Source: Diospyros lotus
Lineage: Eukaryota; Streptophyta; Magnoliopsida; Ericales; Ebenaceae
Assembly (NCBI RefSeq): GCF_014633365.1
Contig: NC_068350.1
Coordinates: 28,077,119-28,141,118, forward strand
DNA length: 64,000 nt
Reading direction: 5' to 3'
The notes under the pieces are model-generated. The model was not told where the DNA came from and searched no databases. It worked only from the letters and a program-made list of their open reading frames with translations. Of this stretch, positions 1-11,431 are shown piece after piece. A program made the translations under genes and the position numbers. Positions within the stretch are counted from its first letter, which is position 1. Every line of letters starts with the position of its first letter.

Positions 1-375
1 TTGGGAAGCAAGCTCAAGTTGTGGGTCTTCAACCTAGGAGCAAGCTTATTCATTCTCTTGGTCTCTCCATTTTAAGGAAAACATCCATCTCTATTTCTTC
101 TATTTTTGATGCAAGTTATATTCATATGAGTGATCCAAGTTATATATATATTCATAACCACAAATGGAGTTTGAAAACTTGAGTTAAATGGTTGGTTTTC
201 ATATTTTCTTAATGTGGGTCTCCTTCAAAGAGGTCAATGGGTCTTGTTATTGGGTCTCCATGGGGCTTGTTCTTCCCCATTTTTCTTTCATGGAATGGCA
301 AATTGGGGGTTAGGAGATTTTCCATGGGTGTTTGTAGGTGTTTTTGTATGCTTTTGGTGCATTTTGGGTTGCATC

Positions 376-552
376 GAGTCAGCTTGGTTGGGGGTTAAGT
401 CGACTGGTTGAAGCTTGTGTTTTGGGGGTCTTTTTGGCTATTTTCGGCCAAGTCAACTCATCCAGGAGGTCAAGTCGACTTGGGCCGAGTCGACTCAGTT
501 TTGGGCGAGTCGACTCGGGCCAAGTCGACTCGGATTTTTGTCGAGTCGACTT
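376..552. repeat. Array of CpG-centred palindromes, core AGTCGACT
   Basis: Perfect GTCGAC cores lie at 399, 474, 489, 509, 524 and 545, with a one-base variant GTCAAC at 452 and a half-site near 377. They are usually flanked by A...T and followed by a YGG or TGG. Spacing is irregular, 15-75 bp, and the spacers are not copies of each other, so this is an interspersed motif array and not a simple tandem repeat. Confidence 0.8.
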
Positions 553-1342
553 GGCTGCAGCTTTGACTACTTTGCGCATGCTTCGCTTTTTGGCCATAAC
601 TTTTGACGTAGAACTCAAAATTACGGTCCGTTTAAAGCTTCATAAATTAAACTTCAAGGGATTTAATTTGATATATAATATAATATATTTTGGATATGGT
701 TTGAGTAGTTTAAGGCTTCCCTAAATCTATATTAACCATAATGATCATGTTTTGGAAAGTTGTTACGTTATGTTTTTGGTTAGCATGTCCACAAAAATAT
801 TTTATCTTGTGCGATGCATTGCTATCATTATCTTAGCGCCTCTTATTATTATTTTGGCACGACGGCTAAGTTCCGCAAGTGTGAGACGGGATATCCCATT
901 GAGTGCCTGGCGCGGGTGAAGTGGCCATAAACCCGATAGGCGATGCTCCGACCACTGTGGTGGCTGATGGATTTGATATATATATGTATGCATCCAATCA
1001 TGAATGTGGAGGCCTAGAGGGCCAATGCGGTGCATGTATTTTTCTATCATTATATAAAATTGCACGAGCATGAGTTGGTGGCTTTTTATGCTATGAGTGA
1101 CATATGGAAAGAAATGGGTTTTTATGCCATTAATTAAATTGTGCGAATATCGCTCTATGAGTTTCATGGGTTCCTTGTTGTTAACTATAAAGATACCAAT
1201 TATTGAGGTATTAATAATATAGAAGGCATGATTAAACGCTTTGTGCTAAATGTTGGGTAGTGGTCTTTCATTGATTCCTATCTTATGCATGCCTTCAGGC
1301 AGAGATTGTATCATCATCTCCTTTCTCTATATTTATGCTTGT

Positions 1343-1387
1343 TGAGCTTTGTGGCTCACTTGTTTGTTTGTTTCCATTCCAGGTAAG
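1343..1387 (+). other. LTR hairpin followed by pyrimidine-rich AG
   Basis: TGAGCTTTGTGGCTCA can fold into a 5-6 bp stem with a four-base loop. It is followed after about 20 bases by TTCCATTCCAG and GTAAGG. The same order, hairpin then pyrimidine-rich AG, occurs in elements C, B and E. It could be a polyadenylation or R-U5 hairpin, or a splice signal. Function is inferred. Confidence 0.45.
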
Positions 1388-1723
1388 GGAAAATCTATAG
1401 TAGAAGGGGAGTCTAGTGGGGCGTAAAGTTGATTATAGATGTGTACAGAGATTTCCCCCGACCTAAAGATTTTGGGATTTGTGTGGAGGGCCGGTGTTGA
1501 AGGTTATTTATTTTTTGTATGATTAATGGTGCCTTTGTTTATTTTGAGAAGTGTATGGCTTTAAAAGCCTTAAGAAATATTGTAAGAATGGTTATCACTC
1601 ATATTAGAAATGAGCTTGTTTATTATATGAAGTTTTTGGTTATGTTTGCTTCTGTAATCCATTTTGAAAGGACTCTTTATCGGATGTCCTATGCTAGAGG
1701 GTATATCCAGATCGGGCCCTAAC

Positions 1724-2215
1724 ACAAGAAAATGGGTCATGAGATTTCTGACCTTGTGCATCAGAAACGGTCTGCTTGGAACGAATTAGTCGACAACTTA
1801 TAAGGAACTATCGATTGATTTTGTAAAGTTTCTACAAATTTCATCTAAGGTCTCCATTAACTCTTAATGAGCCTTTAACTCTTGACAAAATGAAACTGAG
1901 GCTCCCATTAACTCTTAATGACATACCTGTCAACTATTGACAATTGCTTCTATTGGTTTAATCATTGAACTCGATCCATTAACTTGTAACGGTGACATCA
2001 TTAACTCTTAATGATGATTACAACTTTCATCACTTAGTTAACCACTACACTTGGATATGCGTCTAACCTTCTAGGTTTACTATTAAGTAGCAATCGAGAT
2101 ACGTCAAACTCTTTGACACTGACCAAACACTTTGGTCTACATCAAGGATCTCTCCATCTACTTAGTATACCCCGAAAGACTTTGAGTAATAACTAGTATT
2201 ATGTCAGGGCGATCC
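1724..2215. repeat. Unassigned repeat with interrupted palindromes
   Basis: No gene is seen. The 15-mer CATTAACTCTTAATG, an inverted repeat with a 3-base centre, occurs three times (1855-1869, 1906-1920, 1999-2013). A related inverted repeat GTCAACTATTGAC is at 1929-1941, and a degenerate copy TTTAACTCTTGAC at 1874-1886. The 3' part (2050-2215) carries no recognised feature. It may belong to the adjacent copia-like repeat. Confidence 0.5.
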
Positions 2216-2456
2216 TGTTGGTCCCTTAGGGTATGGCCACTCAAAAGGGGGGTGAATTAAGTGATTTAAATTTTTCTCAATTTTAATAAATATTCTTGAT
2301 TAATGATTTTATTTAAGAGTATATATATAATAAATATAATAAATTATGTGTGAGATTAATAATTAATGCAAGCCATAAGATATAGCAAAAATAAATAAAA
2401 TGAGGCACAAGACAATTTATAGTGGTTCGTTGTCTCCACACAAACTTAGTCCACTC
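2216..2456 (+). mobile_element. Copia-like LTR fragment, left half (split by element D)
   Basis: It begins TGTTGGTCCC and contains AAAAGGGGGGTGAATTAAG and GTGGTTCG...TCTCCACACAAACTTAGTCCACTC, wording I associate with plant Ty1/copia LTRs. It is continued at 9591 after removal of element D and one copy of the 5-bp duplication CACTC. No coding region is present. The family assignment is from recall of typical sequences. Confidence 0.4.
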
Positions 2457-3478
2457 TATAACATCCCAAGTCAAAATAAGTATTATATCGAAATAATCCC
2501 ATATTTTGAGTCAAGTTCAAAGATCTAGAAGATATTTTAATAAGTTTAAACAACCAAGTTAATGGAAGAGTGTACCCCAATATGAAAAATACCTAAGGAA
2601 AATGGTAAGCCATTGATAAGCATCTTGAGACGAGATTTATGACACTGAAAGGAATTTAAATGGGGGCATTTTTTGGTATAGCTAAAATACAGTTTGAAAA
2701 ATTGAATAATTGTAAGAGACTTTTAGGAAGCCAACAAAACCCTAAGGGGGCTTCAATTTTATGTAAGGGTTAACTATGAGGTGGTTTCAGGATGAAACAA
2801 AGGTCTTGTGAGGACACGAGGGCAAAAACATACCTATAGAATAACTTTGAGTTACTAATTTCAAGCATTTCAATGGTTATTAATTCAATGTTTAAGGGTG
2901 TAATTAAAGAAATACCCAAAAATTTCCTTGAGGACTTAAGTGTAATTTTTATGGACTTAGGTGTAATTATTTTGGGGGCATAGGCGGAATTTTTCAAAAC
3001 TTTGGGGCTAAAAGGTAATTTCTAACATTTGAATGTCATGCATGAAATTTTATTAAATAAAACCTCACTTAGATGATTCAACATCTAACTTGGGTTATGC
3101 CCCTAGTACATTCAAACGTTTTAGTTGGGGCTTGTAGCAAAGGCAAGGAAATGGTTGAGGTGTAACTGCTCAAGATGTTATGGGTTTAACAAGTTGTCCC
3201 AACATTTTGCTTCCTCATGAAGATTCTGATGTGTTTTAGTCATGTTGAGAAACTTATGTTCCATTGACAAATAGTCTCGTAAAATAAAAGAATGTTATGT
3301 ATTACGATTTATGTTATGTTGAGGTTTGATTCTTAGCTTTTACATTTGATGTTTATGATGATTCTCATTCGAGATAAAGGAATGGTTGATGGAAATTTTG
3401 GGAGTTTTGTGTTGTGTTGGATTTGTTTAGCTCAGAATTTCCTAAGTTATAACATGCTTGGAAAAGCGGGGTGTTATA
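2457..3478 (+). repeat. 5' LTR of element D, internally deleted
   Basis: It starts TATAACATCCC (mutated from TGTAACACCCC) and ends GGGGTGTTATA. It matches the 3' LTR closely at both ends. About 1.1 kb present in the 3' LTR between roughly 7943 and 9107 is missing near 3022. The missing part includes the TATA box, so this LTR probably lacks its promoter. Confidence 0.85.
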
Positions 3479-3480
3479 GT

Positions 3481-3498
3481 TGGTATTAGAGCGAACCA
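3481..3498 (+). other. Primer binding site of element D (initiator tRNA-Met type)
   Basis: TGGTATTAGAGCGAACCA lies two bases after the 5' LTR. It is close to the usual plant tRNA-Met primer site, which starts TGGTATCAGAGC. Confidence 0.85.
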
Positions 3499-4038
3499 GC
3501 AAACCCTAATTGGAGATTCAGGGCGACCGCTAGGGGTTATAGATTCAAAGCAAATCTAAGGGAAGGTTTGCATGAGAGGTATCATAGAACTTAACAATGT
3601 TTAGTTGGAACTTGATCGATGATCAGAAAGTTATACATGGGTCAATATGCAAAGCCACTTGTGAACCATGGAATTTAGGTCGAGAATTTTGAGGAGATTA
3701 GTGAGTGTGAGGATTTGAAAGTATTAAGTGTGTGCGGGAAATGCACGCATATAGATAATCAAGGACTAGGTTATAGTTCGTGAAAAGGGACATGCGAGTA
3801 GGGTATGCCTTAGGAAACCGCATGGGACCCAAATCATTATTGAGATCGTCGAAAGACGGACCTTCAAGAGATTTATGTAATAGGGTTTCGAGGTATATAA
3901 CTCTGGCCATAGTAAAGTTGGGAGAAATTTAGTGATACACTTTAGTTGCTTACTCGATTTGAATTGTGTTAATAATTATGCCATGCCTTGGAGATTTAGT
4001 GGGATATAGTGATAATAATTCACCCTATTTTCCTTAAG

Positions 4039-4560
4039 ATGGTGCGCACAAGAAAAATCAGGAGTGGGAGTGGCAATGGCAAGGGAAACAACACCAACCT
4101 CTACCCAAGAAGTGGCATGTGAGGAGGAGTAGAGGCAAGATTCGATCCCGGTAAGAATCAAATGGATAGGATTGACTAGGTCTTAGAAGAAATGACCAGG
4201 CAAATTCTAGGGTACTGCCCGAGCAGAGAAGGGTGGATGCCTTGGAAAGGTACCTGCATCAACTAGTGTTTTGAGGAAGGCCGGCGGATGATCCCGCTGT
4301 TAGTGAATACTAGTTGAACCAGACCGAGAAGATCCTACAAAGGTTGAGGATCTCGGATGAGGAAAGGTTTGAGTATGTGACCTATATGTTGAAAGAACAA
4401 GCAGCCCAATGGTGAAAGACCATGCAGCTGTCGATGTCGAACCTAGTAGGATCCCACTGGTCAATAACCGGCGGAGAATTATGGGTGGTACCCTAGATGT
4501 TGTGGGAACAATTCAAGAAGTTATTTAGCAGAAAGTTTTCCCCACCTGCTGGGGACTGTT
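4039..4560 (+). pseudogene. gag: gag remnant of element D
   Basis: An ATG at 4039 opens a short reading frame (MVRTRKIRSGSG...) that soon stops. From about 4310 to 4540 one can read a Retrotrans_gag-like helical segment in pieces: TEKILQRLRISDEERFEYV, then YMLKEQAAQW followed by a stop where a second W is usual, and later a QFKKLFSRKFSP-like motif. In functional elements this capsid-like protein packages the element RNA in virus-like particles. Here frameshifts and stops make it non-functional. No zinc knuckle was found. Confidence 0.7.
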
Positions 4561-6979
4561 AGAGGATTGAGGATTCATAGAATGAAACCCCTACTGGAGA
4601 CTTGGGGATCGACGATTAGAAACTTAGGGACTGTTGGTTCGAGGATTGCTAACTAGAATCTACATATTAAGTGACAAAACAGTTGGCAATTATCTAGAAT
4701 GATTGTTAGAATTAATAGTCGAAGATGACTAGCAATGCATAGATGAAAGACTAAATGACCTAGTTGTTGAGTTAGGATTAGATGGTATGTATTTTTGAGG
4801 TTCAGTTGGTGACCCCAATAACATGATATGTAGTTCGAGGACCGTAAAGTTTGGGTTAAAGCAAAGAGACACATGATTATTTGGGAGATTGTGCGTTGGG
4901 AAGTAAACCTGTACTACGCAAAGATTAACTAGTAGTTAAAAAAAATGATTGGCACATGGTAAATAATGATGAGAAAAGATACCAAGTTCATGAGAGATGA
5001 ATTATATGAGTGCATGAAAACCAGAATAAGCAAGTGCACAAAAGTCAGATAGGAACAAACCTTGGCAACAGTAATATGATAATGAAATGAATTGATGAAA
5101 GTTGAAAGACCATTCGAAGTATAAAACTAAGGCCAGGAGAAGACTGGAAGACGAAGCACAGAAGTGCCAATGGTGTATAACTAGTGGAACCCATGGAAAC
5201 GATTCTAGCTTGGGAATAACGCTACAGGTGTGATACTTACTAGTGACGGATTTGAGGACAGGGAGCACTTAAGACAGATCATGGATAGCCAATAGGTTGG
5301 CTCACGATATGAAGAATGAAGGCCCTCTGTAACTAGCCTGATGTGGAAACGATCAGATACCAAAGACCAAGAAAGCACTATAAGGTATCATTAGGCTAGA
5401 CTTGAGTTTTGAGGTTCCAAGGTTAATACATTTGGTGTAACCATAATAGTCAGGATTTATACTATGATAAATCGATATGTCGATTAAGATCCGGATAGTA
5501 GGCCTTGTGAGGTACGATCAATTATCTCGTGTGAGATGGTGTTATCGATTGGTGAGGGTGTTCAGGAAAGAAGAAACAATAATACTTCGAATAGACTAGC
5601 ACGAAAAAAAATTATTTGGAAACTTAGAAAAAAAATCTGACTAGGATGACATAAAAATTTGTGATTTAGGACGAATCTTGGAGAATGACAAGAATTTGAG
5701 CTACGAAAATTTTGAGTATAAGATACTACCAGGAGAGATTTCCATGTAACCTTGGAGATTAACTATTATTTCAATTAAGGATTTAAAAATTATGAGTATT
5801 GAGGTAAGAAAACACGTTGCGTTGGCACAATTAGGTTTAATACCAACCTAAAGGAAAAATAGAACAAGATACAGTTTTAAGCCACATAGAGGATTCAAAT
5901 TGGGTAGTTCTCCTTAAAGTTGGATTTAAGGGTGATTTTAAAGAAATACCTTAGTCATTTCTCAATTAGGATATGATTGATGATGTAGAAATTTTAATGA
6001 TGATTGTGAGAAACCATTGTAACCATTGTAAACCTTGGAAATTAGGTCAAGTCAAAGTTAAGCACACAAAAATCGTGTGGGTGGCAAGTCTTTATGAAAA
6101 TGAATTAGCTCAATAAAGGACTATGGGATGATCATAAAAGTCTGGGCTTGAGTTCTGAGGCACCAAGCAACAAGGTAGGATTTGCAAAGCTTGTTTGGAT
6201 TATTTGGTAAAGAGATACCTTAAGATATGATATAGTGATTGAATCTTAACACATTGGAGTTGATCCAAGGAGAGAAACATGATCGATTAGAAGAATTGAC
6301 AAATGATCCATAAAGTAATTGTCAAGCTGAAAGTCAAACGTGAAACAAGATGCTGGACCTCTAAACCAGTTTGTGTTGGACTAAGCATATGGTCGTTGAC
6401 TCTATGAGAAAAAAAAATGGCTACACGGCCTAGTATAAATCCATAATGTCCTAGATGGATTTCACTTGATATTAGAATCCTAATTAATGATAAAGGATTT
6501 GGTTAGCAAACCATAACACCTGTGACAACAATAAGAGCGTGAGGTTTCCTATCTATAAAAGAGAAGTCTAAAACTAACATCAGAAGAACATCCAAAGATT
6601 TATGAATGATTAAGGATGCTCAACTTGATTGAATGTTACTTCAGAAAAGAGAAATTGAGGACATTACAAGCCCATAATATTGGGAATTAGGACTAGTATT
6701 GATTTGAGAAGGAAGTAAGAAAGTTATAGAGGATAAAACCACTATAGTTCTCATAGACGGAACAAGAAGTTTTAGCATATCGATAACACCATAAGTGCAT
6801 GACCTATAACACTAAACTTGAGGTTAACGACCAAGGCAGATGACTGATGGTTGGCTCACGAAAGATGATCCAACATAAGTAGTATACCAAAAAAGCTATA
6901 ATAGTCAAAGGGAAAAAGTACGAGGAAAATTATTTAGTGCTGACAATGATGGTATAGGTGAAAGCCTTACCTATGTGAT
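4561..6979 (+). other. Unreadable internal region of element D (former pol)
   Basis: By position this should hold protease, reverse transcriptase and part of RNase H. I see no reading frame over about 90 codons on either strand and no clear catalytic motif. The sequence is AT- and purine-rich on the + strand. It is best regarded as decayed or rearranged pol. Confidence 0.4.
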
Positions 6980-7230
6980 AAGATAGTTAAAAAACTGAAT
7001 ATGAGGTGGCAACGATAGGTGGATCTTTCTCAAGGACTACATTAATGTTATGGTACCCGAAGAATGCCAATGAAGTGGCTGATGCATTAACTGGGAATAT
7101 ACCTATTAATATAATCAGGTGGCATTTGATAGAGGCTTTCAGCCTGTTGATGATGATGGTAGTACCAAGAGGAACGTCTGACCTTATTGCTAACCTAACA
7201 ATTCGACTAAATCTGGTAAAGAGATAGAAG
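6980..7230 (+). pseudogene. pol: RNase H C-terminal remnant of element D
   Basis: A 73-residue frame at 7006-7227 contains NANEVADALTG, matching the end of gypsy RNase H (usually N-x-VADALSR). It is followed after only about 150 bases by the polypurine tract, so integrase has been deleted. Upstream residues do not align clearly with RNase H. Confidence 0.6.
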
Positions 7231-7377
7231 TTCATATAAGTCTATGAGTAAATAAGTATGGCCAGCCTATATCAAGGTAATTCAAAGATGCGAAGTAACA
7301 TTCTTAGGATTTAAGGAAAGATATATGAAATTGGGATAAAAAATTTTTGAGATTATGAGTATAAGTCAAATTTTGAG

Positions 7378-7404
7378 GACGAAATTTTTGTAAGAAGGGG
7401 ATAA
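7378..7404 (+). other. Polypurine tract of element D
   Basis: GACGAAATTTTTGTAAGAAG followed by GGG ends just before the 3' LTR. It is the usual Del/Tekay polypurine context and primes plus-strand DNA synthesis. Confidence 0.8.
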
Positions 7405-9585
7405 TGTAACACCCCAAGTTAAAATAAGTATTATATTAAAATATCCCACATTTCGAGTCAAGTTCAAAGATCTAGAAGATAATTTAATAAGTTTAAATAG
7501 CTGAGTCAATGGAAGAGTGTACGCTGGTACGTAAATATCTAAGGAAAACAGTAAGATATTAACAAGTGTATTGAGACGAGATTTATGATGCTAAAAGGAA
7601 TTTAAATGGGGATATTTTTTGGCACAGTTAAAATACAGTTTAAAAATAAAATAATCGTAGGAGACTTCTGGGAAGCCAACGGAACCCTAAGAGGGCTTCG
7701 ATTTTATGAAAGGATTAACCCTGAGATGGTTTCGGGATGAAACAAAGGTCCTGTGAGGACAAGGGGGCAAAAACGTACTTATCAAATAACTTTTAGTTAT
7801 TAATTCAATGTTTGAGGCTTTAATTAATGAAATACCCAAAAATTTCCCTGAGGACTTAAGTGTAATTTTTATGGGTTTAAGTGTAATTATTTTGGGGGCA
7901 TAGGTGAAATTTTCCAAAACTTTGGGGCTAAAAGGTAATTTCTCAAAGTTGTGGGTGACCAAATGCAATTTAGAGAACTTGAGGACTTGAGGGCTAAGGG
8001 CCAACATGCAAGAGAATGGAAGATGAGGGGCCAGGATGCAAAATGGCCATGTGAAACTACCATGGTTGTTACAACGCACATGACCATCGGCCATCGGGTC
8101 GAATGGCTTGCCGAGGAAGAGGATAAGGCCATCATGGCCTAGGGTGGACCTCGCGGAGCAAGCCAAGGTTGGTATTGGCTAGAGAGGTGATTAGGAATGG
8201 CTATAAATAGCCGAAGATGGTCGAGGGTTTTCTTTAAAAATTAACTCGTGCAATCTGGTTGTTTTGGGAAAAATCGAGAGCATGAATAACGGGTTTTTGA
8301 TCTAGGGTGTGAGGGATCGTTTCTGGAGGTTTTGGAGAGGTTTTAGGTGGATTTGATGGTGTTATGAAGCTTGGCTAGAAAATTGGTAGCTTCGCCAGAG
8401 GCGGACAGAAATCGGCCAATTTGGGTTGCCTTGGTCTGTCATTTCAAGCCAAGGATTGTACCATGGTGTTCGGAGGGTCGAGTAGCCCAAGATAGGAGGA
8501 GAAATTGAGAAAAACAAGCCAAACTAGTGGTCGGTAGGTAAAGAAGCACTGAAGAAGATGACCAAAGCACAGGCGGGTGCAATTAACATGCCAGGCATGT
8601 GAGTGTGGGTGCGTGGGGTGCGCGTGAAGGTGAGAAAATGAGAAAAATAAGAAAAAAGTAAAAAAATGGGGAGAAAATTATGAAAAACTAGAAAAATATG
8701 TTTTATTAATATTTTGGGGATTTTTGGCCAAGAAATTTTTTTAACACGCGTTTCGAGGTCAATACACACATAACGAGAAGGCTTAAAAAAGCTAAGTCAA
8801 GGTGAGTGGTTTTCCCCAAAAACTGTTACATGATATGTTTGTGCATGATATTCGTAAGGGTTATTTTGTAAAAAATACAGAAATGTTATTTGTCATACTG
8901 TCATGTGTTATGATGCCTCATGCATTTAGAAATGCATTCATATGATGCATTGGAATGCATATGTACATTCTTAATATTTCTTGGCATGCATTGCATGTGG
9001 AATGATGGAATCGCTAATCTATCACGGATGTTGTAAGCATATCCCGCCCTTGTAAGTAGGGTCGCATAAATGATAATTAGCACGAAAGGAATGATAATGT
9101 ATTTTGCACTCTGCATGTCATGCATGAAATTTCATTAAATAAAACCTCACTTAGATGATTCAACATCTAACTTGGGTTATGCCCTTGGTACATTCAAACG
9201 TTCCAATTGGGGCTTGTAGCAAAGGCAAGGAAATGGTTGAGATGTAATGGCTCAAGATGTCATGGATTTGACAAGTTGTCCTTACATTTTGCTTCCTCGT
9301 GAAGATTTTGATATGTTTTAGTCATGTTGAGAAACTTATGTTTCGTTGACAAATAGTCTCTTAAAATGAAAGAATGTTATGTATTAAGATTTATGTTTGA
9401 GAAACGGCCATGATTCTATGTTATGTTGAGGTTCGATTCTTAGCTTCCGCATTTGATTTTTATGATGATTCTCATTCGAGATAGATGAATGGTAGATGGA
9501 AATTTTGGGAGTTTTGTGATATGTTGGATTTGTTTAGCTCAGAATTTCCTAAGTTATAACACGCCTGGAAAAGTGGGGTGTTACA
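7405..9585 (+). repeat. 3' LTR of element D
   Basis: It starts TGTAACACCCC and ends GGGGTGTTACA, 2181 bp. It carries a TATA box (8201-8210), a splice-donor-like AGGTGAGT near 8800, and a stretch rich in GTGNGTG and GCGCGTGA near 8590-8630. It is followed directly by the target duplication CACTC. Confidence 0.9.
8201..8210 (+). promoter_or_regulatory. TATA box in the 3' LTR of element D
   Basis: CTATAAATAG sits in the middle of the LTR, where a gypsy LTR promoter is expected. Transcription would start about 30 bp downstream. Confidence 0.6.
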
Positions 9586-9590
9586 CACTC

Positions 9591-9774
9591 TCTCAAGGCT
9601 AACCACTTTTGGGGTTTCACTAAACTAATTTCACTAAGGTTTCCACACTAGCTCATATTGGAAACTAGATACGCACCTAAATTACAATGGGTTCTAGGCA
9701 ACCATACACCAAGATTTCCACCCTAGCTTACCTTAGAAATTAGATTCACCTAGATTTTAATGGTTCTAAGAAAC
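9591..9774 (+). mobile_element. Copia-like LTR fragment, right half
   Basis: It continues the sequence interrupted at 2456: TCTCAAGGCTAACCACTTTT and GGGGTTTCACTA, then repeated phrases of the type TTTCCACNCTAGCT. It is cut off at 9774 by LTR F1. Confidence 0.4.
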
Positions 9775-10365
9775 TGTAATACCCCATATTTTCGTAAGGT
9801 TGCCACGTATTTTAATTGAGTTTAAAATATCGAAAAATTGGCTTGAAAGGGCAACAAGTGACTGAATCAGCTGCAGGGAGTGTCCTAGAGCTTAGATACC
9901 TAAGGACAAAGGTATATTTTTGACGAGCGTCTCGAGGCGAGATTTATGACGCTGAAAGAAATTAAATCAGAGACGATTTTTCGGTTAAGCTAAGTTGTAG
10001 CCTAAAATAGCCGAATGATGATAAGGGGCTTCGGGAAATCGTATATATTGAGTAATTTTGAGTTATTAATTTTGAGATTTTGAGTATCTCGATAAATTTG
10101 ATCTTTGAGGGTGTAATTGTAATTAGAGAATTATCCAAATAAAATAAGGATGAAATTTGGAGCTTATGTGGTAAAATATTAAAGTTTGAGAACTTGAAAT
10201 AAGGGCCAAAGTGTCATTTGAAATAAGTTTGGAGAATTAGCTTGGATCTCAAAAGTTCAATCCATTATAGTTTTGGATTTGAAAAGCCATTTAAATATAT
10301 CTTTGAGTCTTTGGAGTCCATGGCTTAGATTGTGACAAGTGGCATAATGTGATTGGTTGGAGAAA

Positions 10366-10376
10366 TCTATAAAAAG
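10366..10376 (+). promoter_or_regulatory. TATA box in LTR F1
   Basis: TCTATAAAAAG sits about 200 bp before the AGGTAAGT splice-donor-like site, the same order as in the related LTR F2. Confidence 0.6.
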
Positions 10377-10719
10377 GCACCATGGTTTGTTCTCAAACCA
10401 TTCAAGAGAGCTTTGAGAAGTGAAGCACTCTAAGTGGAGAAGGTTGCTCTAGAGAGAGAGAAGGAAGTTCGGCAAGAAGGCAAGAAGAAAGCGGCAGAGA
10501 AGCGGCGGAGAACGAGCCTCGTCGGAGTTGCGGGTCTTCGCCGGAATTCGTCAAAATCAGTTAAAAAAAAAAAAAGCAAGGTAAGTCCATTTTTTTTGAT
10601 AATCCTGTAGAGGGGGAAGAGAGGGTCACATAGGTTCAAACGGGGGTCGAATCGAAGTTAAAACGAGGGAGATATGGCCGAAATACGAAAATGAGGCTTT
10701 GCTGTCCGGAATCTGGTGC

Positions 10720-10815
10720 CTGCGCGTGAGTTACACGCACCGAAAATGGCTGCGCGTGAAGGCGCGTGGCCCACCTTTCCATGGCACGTGAGGGCACGTG
10801 AGAGGCCTATTTTCC
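10720..10815. repeat. Cluster of GCGCGTGAG / GCACGTGAG motifs in F1
   Basis: Within about 95 bp there are GCGCGTGAG, CACGCAC, GCGCGTGAAG, GCGCGTGG and two GCACGTGAG. The last two contain the G-box palindrome CACGTG, bound by plant bHLH and bZIP factors. The related LTRs of D and F2 have similar but weaker clusters at the corresponding place. Confidence 0.55.
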
Positions 10816-11431
10816 TTCAAATTTTCCAGTTATGTCCCTATTTTAATGCCCCTCAATCTTATGTAAAAATATTTGAAGTTAGGTTTACTGAAACGCATGT
10901 TTTCTGCAGAAATCTAGGCCGTTTGCTGTGAAATTATACCGTCTAAGATATACACCAATAAGGTGAGACTCCTATACTCCAAATTCTATTTTTATTTTCT
11001 TATGAGAGACTTCTATTGCATGAGACGTGTTTTGTGAAGTTCCTGTACATAAACTCTTGTTATTCTCTTACGTGAAATCATGCTGCATATATGAATGTAT
11101 TTTTTCTAAAAAATATATACTGTTGGCTTTTTAACTGTTGTATTTATAAAATTCGTGCTCCATATAAAGTTATGCTCAATGCTCATACCAAAATGTATGC
11201 AGATAATCTCACAAAATAATGCTTGATCATGTTATAACAATGCTGAACATGATATGATCTTCATCTATATATTGGAATACAAAGATTCAATGAACTATGA
11301 TTTAGGGTATGGGTATGATTAACTTGTCATATTCTACCTTATGAATTCAATGTTGGAAGGTATTGAATACATTAATTGAATTAAACTTGAATTAGGACTC
11401 ACTGGAAGCTAAATTGGATTTCTAGAAAAGT

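Larger units (their letters stand above)
1..1723 (+). repeat. LTR-like fragment of an unidentified retrotransposon, cut by the left window edge
   Basis: No coding sequence is recognisable. The stretch has LTR-like content: a run of GTCGAC palindromes near 400-550, a hairpin TGAGCTTTGTGGCTCA at 1343-1358 followed by a pyrimidine-rich tract and CCAGGTAAGG, and a possible CA end in CCCTAACA near 1723. The same hairpin module occurs in the LTRs of elements C and E, which supports a gypsy-type LTR. No partner LTR or target duplication is visible, so the family, both ends and the strand are inferred. Confidence 0.4.
2457..9585 (+). mobile_element. Element D: decayed Ty3/gypsy (Del/Tekay-like) retrotransposon
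   Basis: The element is bounded by a perfect 5-bp target duplication, CACTC, at 2452-2456 and 9586-9590. It has a shortened 5' LTR, an initiator-Met-tRNA type primer binding site, a gag remnant, a fragment of RNase H, a polypurine tract and a longer 3' LTR. Protease, most of reverse transcriptase and all of integrase are not recognisable, so it cannot be autonomous. The lineage is inferred from the primer site, the polypurine tract GACGAAATTT...AAGGGG and LTR ends of the TGTAACACCCC...GGGGTGTTACA type. Confidence 0.85.
9775..11152 (+). repeat. F1: truncated gypsy-type LTR
   Basis: It starts TGTAATACCCC. Blocks match the LTRs of D and F2: GGCGAGATTTATGACGCTGA at about 9930, a TATA box at 10366-10376, and AAGGTAAGTCCA near 10577 followed by sequence alignable with F2. 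The expected GGTGTTACA end is absent. The sequence switches at about 11153 into the LTR of element E, so this is a truncated copy with no second LTR or target duplication. Confidence 0.75.

Noticed and set aside
7687..8166. 159-residue - strand frame in the 3' LTR of element D
   Set aside because: It lies antisense within an LTR and has no recognisable domain; the 5' LTR does not preserve it.
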